Part shown: piece by piece, positions 49,161 to 59,318 of the stretch
Position numbering within the stretch: position 1 is the first letter of the stretch
Layout of the letters: each line of letters begins with the position of its first letter
Position numbers and translations under genes: made by a program
Assembly (NCBI RefSeq): GCF_000226095.1
Contig: NC_016474.1
Location: 2,790,001-2,854,000, forward strand
Reading direction: 5' to 3'
DNA: 64,000 bases
From: Thermothelomyces thermophilus ATCC 42464
Taxonomy: Eukaryota; Ascomycota; Sordariomycetes; Sordariales; Chaetomiaceae
The notes under the pieces: generated by a model
Told to the model about the DNA's origin: nothing
What the model saw: the letters and a program-made list of their open reading frames with translations, nothing else
Database searches by the model: none

Positions 49161-49799
49161 ATGGCTAATCGTGTAAGAAAGAAGTCAAAATCTAAACCTG
49201 CTATATCGACTCTTCGTGCTAATCACCTTCTTATAGCGATTCTTTCTTCGGATAGCCTTTTAACGATGTGTCCTTGCTCGCCATGTGAGTCTAAAGGCCT
49301 TAGTTCATGCGAGGTCTTGAAAGCCGATTCTTCTCAATATATAGAGTATGTCCGTAATAAACACTCGAATTATGATGTTCTTGGCGTCTCCCCTGCTTAG
49401 CTTCGGTCTATCGCGGCTTAGCATTAGAAACTTAAAGATGAACTTATAGCTGCTAAGGAGCGAGTCCTTCGTCTTCGGAAATAAAAACGTATGTGGTTTA
49501 AGAAGATAATAAGGGCTATTGCTCGGGGTATTAATAGTATAGAGGAGTTGGAGCGAGTAGAGCGTAAGGAGGCTACGGCGGCGGCGGTAGCAGAGGCTTC
49601 TAGGGTTACTGCGTCCTCTTCGACCCTATCTTGCCTGTCTGCCGATTTCGGACAGCTTTAGGATACCATATATCCTGAAGTTCCTTTAGATCCGTCCTTG
49701 CTAGCCGATTTCGGGTTAGTCTCTGGTTTGTTGCTTTCGGTCGATTAAGGTTCCTCTAGTAGAACTGCTAAAGTTTCTCAGGGCAATTTAGGTTCTTAA
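49161..49799 (+). pseudogene. Antisense accessory gene, type 3, intronless (element 7 copy)
   Basis: 639 nt, single frame, same as the element 5 copy. It begins MANRVRKKSKSKPAISTLRA. Cysteines survive in MCPCSPCESKGLSSCEV; three later expected Cys are Tyr (TGT/TGC to TAT). Aligned with type 2, the implied spacing is C-X2-C-X7-C-X9-C-X2-C-X7-C, slightly longer than Zn(II)2Cys6. Then a Lys/Arg helix, RGINSIEELERVE, an Ala-rich run and a Leu/Ser/Asp-rich tail. First 79 codons open, then a TAG. Confidence 0.65.
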
Positions 49800-52700
49800 T
49801 AGGTTCCTATAAGTTGTCTTCTAGTCTAAAATCAAGCCATTTAACTAGATATTACAGTTTTCTATTAACGATACGTAAATCTAGAATTTCTTCGACATCC
49901 TATTCTTTCTCTTTATCCTCTACTTCGATATTTATAGCAATCTTGGCGTCCTTCGGCGCTAGTTCCAAGAGTAAAATATGAAAAACGTCTATCTGTAGTC
50001 ATATAGATGACGGTAATGATAGTCGATAGTTAGATGTCGAGATTCGCTCTTTAATAACGAATGGTCCCAATTTTTTAAAGTCTAGCTTCTTGTTTAGTCG
50101 TTTGGTTCGTAGGTATTGTAAGATCAGGTAAACTTTGTCTCCCCTCTCTAGGCGAGGTCCCTCGAGCCTATATTTGTCGTAGTAGTTCTTTATCCTCGTT
50201 TTGACGAACTCGAGTTCCTTCTTAAGCTTTTTATATAGTACGTACATTTGTTTTACTTTGACTGCTGCTCTCGGCACTATGATCTCTAGTCCTTGTCTAA
50301 GGTCTACTTTATATCTATAGTTCGCGAAGAATGGTGTGACCTTAGTCGTTTCCGTTAGCGTCGTATTATAAGCGAGTTATACTGTTGGTAATAATATGAC
50401 CTAGTCGTTTTGCTAATAGTTAACGTAAAAACGGAGATATTATTTGACGACTTGGTTTAGTCACTCCGTTTATCTATCGGTCTGCGGGTAATATGCCGTT
50501 GACAGCTTGCTATTAATGCCTAATTGTTATATTAACGCTTGCCAGAACTTTGATACGAATTTAGTGTCTCTATTAGTGATCTATTCTTGCGGCTAAGCAT
50601 GTACTAATGTAACTTGCCAATAGATCATGTCTACTAGCTGTTTAACTATCTAGGATTCCTTATAGGGGAAGAAGTATACCTATTTAGTCAGGCGATCTAC
50701 TACAATAAGGATGCTATTATAGATCACTCCTGTAGCTGTGTCTTTAGATTCTAGCAGCTTCGTAATGAAGTCTATCGTGACTAAGCTCCATGGTTTGTCA
50801 GGTGTTAGCAGTGGCTAAAGTAACCTATACGGCTTGTATCGTGCCGTTTTACTTCGGTTACAGATATTGTAGTTTCGTATAACTTCTTTAACTCGTGCCG
50901 TTAACTATGGAAAGTCGTAGTGTTTCTTGACTTGTACGACAGTTTTTGTAACTCCTTTGTATCCTCCGAGTTTCGATTTGTAGAGCTCTCGAATCATTCG
51001 CAGCTATTGATCTTTGTCGTGGATATATACTTTGCCTTGGTACCAGAGTTTCCTATCTTTTTCTTCTACTCCGTCAGGTACCACTAGTCCGGGTGTTGCT
51101 TGATACTATGTCTCGTTAATCCTTTCTTCTCGAAGGATTACGTAACATTCTAGGAATGAGTCGAGTGGATCATCTTTTACAGGTGTTTGCGTTTCGTGAT
51201 GTAGCGTTCTGTCTGTCTGTTCCTTGAATAATGGTGGTGTTATTTCTGTCTGTTCTTCTGTATAACCCGTTTGTTAGCTTAAGATGTCTGCTTATATATT
51301 TTCTTTGCCCTTCTTGTAGCGGATCTCGAAGTTAAATTCCGCGAGGAATTCTACCTATTGTATTTGTCGTCCGTTGAGCTCCTTTGTCATTATAAAGTAT
51401 TATAGGTTCTTATAATCTATATATACTTATACTAGTTTAATTATATTGCTAAGGTATGGTCGCTATTCCTTAAAAGCTTTGATAATTGTAAGTAGTTTCT
51501 TATTATAGATCGGATAATTAAGATATAGTCTATCAAGCTTCTTTAAAAAGAAGGCTATAGGATATAGCTTCCCTTGTTCGTCTCGTTATCCCAATTGTCC
51601 TCCGATAGCGTAGTCTAAAGCGTCCGTTTCTACCTCAAATAGCTTCTTAGGGTTTGGTAGCACTAGTACTAGATCTTTAGTAATGGCGTCGCGGATCTAC
51701 GTAAATGCTTACTTATATTACTCTTCCTATTGGAATTTAGCATTCTTCTTGGTAAGTTCGTGTAAAGGTCGTACGATCGCTCTAAAGTTCCTAATAAATA
51801 TCTAGTAGAAGTTTATAAATCCGATAAAGCTTTGTACTTCCGTAACTATTGTTAGTCGTAGCCAATTCTTGATAGCTTTAACCTTTAAAGGTTCTATCTG
51901 AATTTGTCCTAGGGATATTTCGTACCCTAAAAACACCGTTTTCCTAACGTGGAATTCGCTTTTTTCCTTGTTAACTAATAGCTTGTACGCGTGTAGCGCG
52001 TCTAGTACTACTCTTACGTACTTCCGGTGTTCGTCTATTGTCTTGGAGAAGATAAGTATATTGTCGAGATAATATATCGCAAATTTGTCAAGAAAGGGTC
52101 GGATAGCTTGATTAATTAGGGCTTAGAACGTTGCTAGCGCGTTTGTAAGTCTAAATGGCATGACGAGGTACTTGTAGTGGCCATAGGGTGTCCTAAAGGC
52201 CGTTTTCTACTCGTTACCTTCTTTGATCTGTATATAGTTATAGGCCGATGGCAAGTCAAGACGTATAAAATATTAGGCTCCTACTAACTAATCTCGGAGC
52301 TATAAGATTAGCAGTAATAGGTATCGGTTTTTCACGGTCTATTCGTTAAGTTGCTAATAGTCGACGTATAACCGTAGCTTTCTATCTTTCTTAGGTATAA
52401 ACAGGATTAGGTAGCCTACTAGCAATGTCGATAGGCGGATATATCCTCTTCAAAGGTTCTCCTCTAAATATCGCTTAAGTTCTTCGTTCTATGTCTAGCT
52501 TATATAGTAAATCTTGAAGAACTTTAGTCGTACTCCTTCCTTAAGCTTGATCTCGTGATCCTATAGGCCGTGTTCTAGTAATCCTTCTAGATGTTTCGGT
52601 TCGAATGCTAGGTATCCTTTGTATTCCTTCGGTACTTCCCTAGTCTTGTCTTGTCTCTTGGTTTTCTAATAGTATACGAACTTGGTTCTGTCTATAGCGA

Positions 52701-53335
52701 TACTAGCAATTTCTCCTATCTCGACCTACTGCTCTAATTACAGTGCTCCATATTTATCAACGGAGAGAACAGCTATCGACAGTTTAGCTCGTTCCTCCTA
52801 TTATATCGTCGTTATCGTTTTGCCGCTTCTTTTAGAGTCTATAGTGGTCTATCTGCCACTATCTGTCTCTTGCGGTAGATCTATAGGATATGCCTTCCCT
52901 TAAGCATCATCCTCTTATAATCCTTGTGTGCTTCCCATCTTACTAGTCAAATACGACTCCATTCGGGGTCACAAGTAGCTACCATTCTTCTAGCTAATGT
53001 CCGGGTTGTAATCTTTATACTATAGTAACCCTAATATTATATCTTTGTCGTCGCCTATATCTATAATACTAAATACGACTACTATAGTCTTCCCTGCCAT
53101 AGTAATGTTAATCGGTTTAGTCTCCCTATATATCTATTACGTTAGAAATAGTCCTTTGACTATACCATGCTTCTGCTTTATTCTCTAGGGTATCCATAGC
53201 TAATTTACAAGTGTTAGCGAAATTAGGTTCATCTCTGCTCCACTATCTACTAGTACGAGCATTTCGTGCTGTTTCCATTGTGTTGTTATCTATAGTCGCT
53301 TGTCCTGCTGTCGTCGTCTAAAGATCGCGGTGACT
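49606..53335 (-). pseudogene. pol of element 7
   Basis: Stop TAA 49606-49608, in frame with the 92-residue open integrase C terminus (49999-50277). RT active site YLDN at 52060-52071. Protease near 53240. Chromodomain about 49960-49800. Right end approximate. Confidence 0.75.
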
Positions 53336-55685
53336 TCCTATGTTTCTGCTGGGAGGTCTCGATATAGTGGTCTCTTGCGGTAGTTCCTCCTATACTGCGC
53401 TACCACTCGCCGCTATGCGGGCGTTAATGGTTTTTAGGCCCCTTAAAGGGCCCTAACCTGTTTCCTAGGTTAGTACTAACCTCTTTAGTTGTTCGGCTAA
53501 TAGCGGCTTTATCTATCATACTTATTTCTATAAGCTATTAAGTGCTTACGGCTTCCTACCATTAGGTCCGTTCTACTTTCTATCGTACATGCCATAGCTT
53601 CATCTAAAGCTCCCGAATTCGCAACTTCTTTTCGTCCGCGTGGTAGAGGTAATCGTTACTCTAGTATAAGTCCTATATATTTCGTCCTATTCCGCAGTGC
53701 CTAGGCTAGGCTCGTTTTAGAACTATTGTAATGCTTTCTAGACTCCGGTCTTTAATCTTCTAGAGCAATTCGGCCGCTCTATTTCCTATATCGTAGACCT
53801 ATTCTACCAGGCGTAAGCTTCCGTCCTCATTTTCTTATCAGGTCGGCCAGTAGTTATTCTCGAATTTGTCACGGAAGTGGTATTGGCATTCGTGTGCTAT
53901 ACATTGGAACTAAGGCACTTGCGTATATGCCTCATGTCGAGGGTACAATTATATAGCGTCGCTTAGGAGGTATTAGAATTCTCTCTTAAATCCTTCCCAC
54001 TGTATATAGACTGTAGGTACTCTAATGCTAAGGTAGGGGTGTTTCTTCTAGTAGCTTTCCCACGTATGCTCGTCTTTTCCGCGGTTCGCGTATATAAACT
54101 AATATTCTAGGTTCCGTACGTTATTACTAAGTTGCTAATCGTCAAAGCACTCGGTATAGCTATCGGGTCTATTATATACTATAAGCTATTCTCCTTTAAT
54201 GGTTTCTATAATACGTCAGAGTTCCCTTGTCTCGTCCCTTATCTTATTACTTTACTAGGCGAGTTAAGTCAAACGTTTATCCCATTTGTATAGTTCTATG
54301 TTAAGCCGGAAAACTTCGTTACGGTACTCTTCGATTCGTTCCTATAGGAATAGAACATTAGGTCTAGGTCTTTCGGTTCCTTAGGTATCGGTTATCTATA
54401 ATCTATCCTACCTCTGTATAACTGTGAAACCCTACTACCCCAAGGCTGGGAGAATCGAAATTGGCGGTATATACTCTCCGGTCGTATCCTATTTAGCAAG
54501 ACCCGTCTCTAGGTTTATAGTGACCAGTTTGGAATACGGTACTTGTTTGTCTTTACCGTTACCATTGTGTCCAAAACTGTCTATGTCACTGCCCTTATCT
54601 TCGTAGCTCGTGGCTGTTACTTCGGTAACATTCTTGGTAGTTTCGTCGATATCCGCGATTTCTTTTCTAGGGACTAGCTTCTACTCTTTCTTTAGGCTTC
54701 GACATTCTCGCTTATAGTGCCCTTTCTTTCTATAGTTATAGTAGGTAACATTGGACTTGTCTTTGGTTATCTTCTTCCGGTCCTGCTTCTACGCTATATC
54801 TATATCTATAGCTCTAGGGTATGTCCTATACGAAGTACTAACGTACGTTCGCTTTTTCTTATCGTTAGCTTTAACTATGGTTCTATTCGTTTGACCTCGT
54901 TTCTGCTACTCTCGTACGTAGAGCCGATCATTGATTCTAATAGCCTATACGATATATTCGTCTAAAGTCTCAGGTCGATCGTACTTATATAGCTTGTCTT
55001 TGACCTTTTCCTTTAGGCCGTTATAGAACAATTATATCAATGCCTTGTTATTAAGCTAAGACTTGAATATGTCCTGTCTAAACTATATAGCGTAGGAGGC
55101 TATTAACTTGGTCTATTGGAGATTAGCAAGTCTTTCTTATATATAGATTTTCTTGTCTTTGTCGCCAAAAACCTTCTAAAGCTCTTCTTCGAAACGATTA
55201 TAAGATTGGAAGACTACCTATATAAACATATCTCGGTTGTCTTTATCTTCCTTAGTAAGGTAGTTATTCTACATAGGCTTAAACTATCTAAGTACCTTGC
55301 CCTCTAGTCTTATAGCTATATAAAGGACTTTGGCTTTTTTGTCTAGAAACTTATCGTTATTAAGCCAGAAGTAGGATCGGAGGTTTATTAGGAATCCTAT
55401 AAGATCCTCCTTAGTTCCTCTATATTTACCGGGTGGTTTGATCTTAATATGGCTTGCTTTAACGGTCTCAAGCGTCTCGATTTTAGCATAAGCCTCGTTA
55501 ATCAATTTCTACAAGTACTTTTCGCCGTTCTTAAGTTCCTTGATTCGAGCTTAAGTAGCCTTATCTCTCTAGTCTAACTCCTAGATCTGCTGCTAGAGTT
55601 AACCAAGCTAGGCAAGCAGTTGTTCGGCCGTAACGTCGGTAGCTATGTCGGTGTCGAGGTCGAAGTTACCTTCGTTCTGAACTAT
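53229..55685 (-). pseudogene. gag of element 7
   Basis: 2457 nt. Start codon mutated to ATA (55683-55685); stop is TGA (53229-53231), where the other copies mostly have TAA. A 73-codon open stretch (55284-55505) is the capsid-like segment with KYRGTKEDLIGF. The zinc knuckle near 54720-54740 has Tyr in place of two Cys. Confidence 0.8.
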
Positions 55686-55699
55686 AATAGAACAAAGGG

Positions 55700-55710
55700 A
55701 GTAATAGCAA
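55700..55710 (-). other. Primer binding site of element 7, type B variant
   Basis: Plus-strand AGTAATAGCAA, one change from AGTGATAGCAA. The LTR partner (55870-55880) is AATGATAGCAA, also one change away. Same variant pair as in element 5. Confidence 0.65.
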
Positions 55711-55712
55711 CG

Positions 55713-56111
55713 TATGACAAACCTAACTTAGACTTCTTCTAAAAGGGTTTAGACGAAGGTAGATTAAGCAGAGCTAGTAAGCAGGTCGTCTAAGGGATTT
55801 GGTGAAGCCAAAGGGTTTATAACAACACTTTAGTTATCTCTTTATAATGTTAGGGTACTGTGAGTTATGATTGCTATCATTGGTAAACTCCTAGAGTTTA
55901 CTAGAACGAGTGACTATATATAATTTCCTTGTCCTTCCCCCTTGAGTCTTGATCGTGCGATCGCTGCTATGATCCTGCGATCGTTACCTAAGTGCTCGTC
56001 TTGATCGAAGTGCGATTACTGTAATCACTTCCTGATTAGTCCTTAGGTCTTGTGGTTCCTAATTGGTTCTGTGTGCCTTGCCGGGTCGCCTTATGTAGCC
56101 AAATCGTGATA
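55713..56111 (-). repeat. 5' LTR of element 7 (type B U3)
   Basis: 399 bp; TATGACAAACC (mutated) to AAATCGTGATA, then TAATG. Confidence 0.95.
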
Positions 56112-57788
56112 TAATGCTAAGGTAGGAGTGTTTCTTCTAGTAGCTTTCCTATATACGCTTGTCTTTTCTATGGTTTGTATATATAAACTAATATTCTAGG
56201 TTCTATATGTCGTTACTAAGTTACTAATCGTCAAAGCACTCGGTGTAGCTATTAGGTCTATTATATACTATAAGCTGTTCTCCTTTAATGGTTTCTACAA
56301 TATATCGGAGTTCCCTCGTCTCGTCCCTCATCTTATCACTCTGCTAGGCAAGTCAAATCAAGCGTCTATCTTGTTTGTATAGTTCCGTATTAAGCCAGAA
56401 AACTTTATTATAGTACTATTCAATTCGTTCCTAGAGGAATAGAACGTTAGGTCCGGGTCTTTTAGTTCCTTAGGTATTAGTCGTCTATAATCTATCCTGC
56501 CTCTATATAACTATAAAACCCTACTGTCTTAAGGCTAGGAGAATCGAAATTAGTAGTATATACTCTCCGGCCGTATCCTATTTGGCAAGACCTGTTTCTA
56601 GGTCTATAGCGACTAGTTCGGAGTATAGTACTTGTCTGTCTTCTCTATTGCCATCATGTCCAAAACTGTCCATGTCGCTATCCTTGTCTTCGTAGCTCGT
56701 AGCTACTACTTTGGTAACATTCTTAGTAGTTTTATCGATATCCGCGATTTCTTTTCTAGGGACTAGCTTCTACTCTTTCTTTAGGCTTCGATATTCTCGC
56801 TTATAGTGCCCTTTCTTTCCGTAGTTATAGTAGGTAACATTAGACTTGTCTTTGGTCGTCTTCTTCCGGTCCTACTTCTACGCTATATCTATATCTATAG
56901 CTCTAGGGTACGTCCTATACAAAGTACTGACGTACGTTCGCTTTTTCTTGTCGTTAGCCTTAACTATAGTTCTATTCGTTCGACCTCGTTTCTACTACTC
57001 TTGTACGTAGAGCCGATTATCAATTCTAATGGCCTATACGATGTATTCGTCTAAAGTCTTAGGCTGATTGTACTTATATAGCTCGTCTTTGACCTTTTCC
57101 TTTAGGCTATTATAGAACAATTATATTAATGCCTTGTTGTTAAGTTAGGACTTAAACATGTCCTATCTAAACTATATAGTATAGGAGGCTACTAACTTAG
57201 TCTGTCGGAGATTAGCAAGCCTTTCTTACATATAGATTTTCCCGTCTTTATCGCTAAAAACCTTCTAAAGCTCTTCTTCAAAGCGGTTATAAGATCGGAA
57301 GACTACCTATATAAATATGTCTCGGTCGTCTTTGTCTTCCTTAGTAAGATAGTCGTTCTATATAAGCTCGAACTATCTAAGTGCCTTGCCCTCTAGTCTT
57401 ATAGCTATATAAAGGACTTTGGCTTTTTCGTCTGGAAACTTGTCGTTATTAATCTAGAAGTAAGATTAGAGGTTTATTAGAAATCTTATAAGATCCTCCT
57501 TAGTTCCTCTATATTTGCCAGGTAGTTTGATCTTAATACGGCTCGCTTTAACGGTCTCAAGCGTCTCGATTTTAGCGTAGGCCTCGTTAATCAATTTCTA
57601 TAAGTACTTTTCGCCGTTCTCGAGTTCCTTGATTCGAGCTTAAGCAGCCTTGTCTCTCTAGTCTAACTCCTAGATCCGCTGCTAGAGTTGACCAAGCTAG
57701 GCAAGCAGTTGTTCGGCTGTAACGTCGGTAGCTATATCGGTGTCGAGGTCGAAGTCACCTCTGTTCTAAACCATGATAGAACAAAGGG

Positions 57789-57799
57789 AGTGGTAACAA
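57789..57799 (-). other. Primer binding site of element 6 (self-priming)
   Basis: Plus-strand AGTGGTAACAA, exact partner of the LTR site at 57974-57984. Confidence 0.65.
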
Positions 57800-57801
57800 C
57801 G

Positions 57802-58102
57802 TATGACAAACCTAGCTCAGACTTCTTCTAAAAGGGTTCAGACGAAGGTAGATTAAGCGGGATAGGTAGGCAGGTCGTTTAAGGGATTTGGTAAAGCCAA
57901 AGGGTTTATAATAACACTTGGAGTTATCTCTTATAGTAATTAGCAATACTTGGTATGAGTACTGTGATTGTAATTGTTACCACTAGTAAACTCTTAGAGT
58001 CTACTATAACGAGTGACTATCTATATATATATATAATCTTAGGATTACTAGCGGTTGTGGTGATCCTCTATACTAGCTTATCTAGCTTATAACGTGAGCT
58101 AG
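57802..58102 (-). repeat. 5' LTR of element 6, truncated by element 8
   Basis: First 301 bp of a type 2 LTR, beginning TATGACAAACC (mutated). It ends in GCTAG at 58098-58102, the presumed left TSD of element 8. Confidence 0.9.
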
Positions 58103-58530
58103 TGTGACGAACCTAACTCAGACTGCTTCTAAAAGGGTCTAGACAGAGGTGGGTTGAGCGGGACAAGCAGGCAGGTCGTCTAAGGGATTCGGTAAAGCCA
58201 AAGGGTTTATAACAACACTTAGAGTTGTCTCTCACAGTAATCAGCAATACTTGGTATGAGTACTGTGATTGTGATTGTTACCACTAGCGAACTCCCAGAG
58301 TCTACTATAACGAGTGACTATTTATATGCATATATACTCCTAGGATCACTAGCAGTCGTGGTGATCATTTATACTAGCTCACCTAGCTCATATCGTGAGC
58401 CAGTGATCCTCTGTTAGGATCATTTCTTGCCAAGCGTGATCCTGTCCTAATTAGTCTATCATTCCTTCGGCTTGATTGGCCCGTTCGTGCCAGTGGCTTA
58501 GGCAGCATCTACATGTATATTTCCGTGACA
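58103..58530 (-). repeat. 3' LTR of element 8 (type 2 U3)
   Basis: 428 bp, TGTGACGAACC to TTTCCGTGACA. GATC words at 58344, 58363, 58405, 58418 and 58438. Confidence 0.95.
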
Positions 58531-58547
58531 CGATGCCCTCCCTCTAA

Positions 58548-58566
58548 GGCTTTCGACCCGAAAGCC
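58548..58566. other. Conserved hairpin next to 3' LTR, element 8
   Basis: Perfect GGCTTTCG / CGAAAGCC stem, 3-nt loop. AAATAGCGCTAACATCC follows at about 58584-58600. Confidence 0.6.
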
Positions 58567-58657
58567 CTCTTTTAGGCCGTTTTAAATAGCGCTAACATCC
58601 TTTCTACGTATGTCTTGTAATTTTTTCCCTTTTCCTGTACTGCTGGTGACTAACAAG

Positions 58658-59318
58658 ATGGCAGATCGTGTTTCTAAGCGCTAATCCTCGAAATCCTAAC
58701 AGCGCGCTACGCTTGCTTCTTTTATTAATTCTTCTGGCGTAGACGTCATACCGTGTTTGTGGTGTTTTAAGCGGAACTTGGCTTGTCGTATGGCGTCAGG
58801 CTCTTCTTGCTATAGCAAGTGCGTACGTCGGGGTCGTTCTTGCGATGGTTCCGACGTAGCGTCTGCTTATTTGTGACCTGGTTTGTTGCCTTAATATTCG
58901 TAGCTGATTCTTTATAGTAACGAAGATTATGTCCGAACAAAAGCGTGTAGAATAAGAAGAGGCCGATGCTAAAGAGGCCCTTTTTGTCCTTTAGACCTAA
59001 CTTCAGACGGCTGTCGGTTGATTAGCTCGTCTTCGTCGCCAGAAACGTTTCTTGAAGGAGCGGGGTTCCGAGCTGTTTCGTCGAGGCATGCAGTCTCTGG
59101 AGGAAATAGAGGCGGAAGAACGGAGGGTGCAGGAGTCCAAAGCACGTGTTATTAGTGATGTATGGTCCTGGGGTGCTGACGTCCCGTTTGACTAGTCTTC
59201 TTTAGGCCTGGATTTATCGGAGGCCGACTTAGCCGTTTTGTCCGAGCTAGTGCCTGTAGTCAATCTAGGTTCTGCTAGTAGAACTATTCTAGTTTCTTAG
59301 GGCAGTTTAAGTTCTTAA
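58658..59318 (+). pseudogene. Antisense accessory gene, type 2 (element 8 copy)
   Basis: ATG 58658, exon 1 to 58868, 49-nt intron 58869-58917 (donor mutated to ATTTGT, branch-like CTGAT, acceptor TAG), exon 2 58918-59318. Exon 2 is nearly clean: helical KIMSEQKRVE start, then RRQKRFLKERGSELFRRGM and SLEEIEAEERR, ending in a Ser-rich tail. In the cysteine cluster, C4 has become Tyr and a neighbouring Arg has become Cys. Few stops remain, so this is the copy from which the helical half is easiest to read. Still broken. Confidence 0.7.

Larger units (their letters stand above)
48630..56111 (-). mobile_element. Element 7: complete type B chromovirus
   Basis: 7482 bp, two 399-bp LTRs, perfect TAATG duplication (48625-48629 and 56112-56116), inside gag of element 6 and in the same orientation. 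Confidence 0.95.
47831..57774 (-). pseudogene. gag of element 6, split by element 7
   Basis: Blocks 47831-48629 and 56117-57774 sum to 2457 nt, with intact ATG (57772-57774) and TAA (47831-47833). Both first Cys of the zinc knuckle (near 56810-56830) have become Tyr. TAG/TAA throughout. Confidence 0.8.
43187..58102 (-). mobile_element. Element 6: type 2 chromovirus with two insertions
   Basis: 3' LTR 43187-43613; gag split by element 7 (TAATG duplication); 5' LTR 57802-58102, cut by element 8. Its two gag blocks sum to exactly 2457 nt, confirming the reconstruction. The rest of its 5' LTR should follow element 8 beyond the window. Confidence 0.9.

Noticed and set aside
3260-58530. Regularly recurring short repeats as a CRISPR array or satellite.
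   Set aside because: Spacing is in kilobases and each repeat is an LTR or gene segment of a retrotransposon; composition is fungal.
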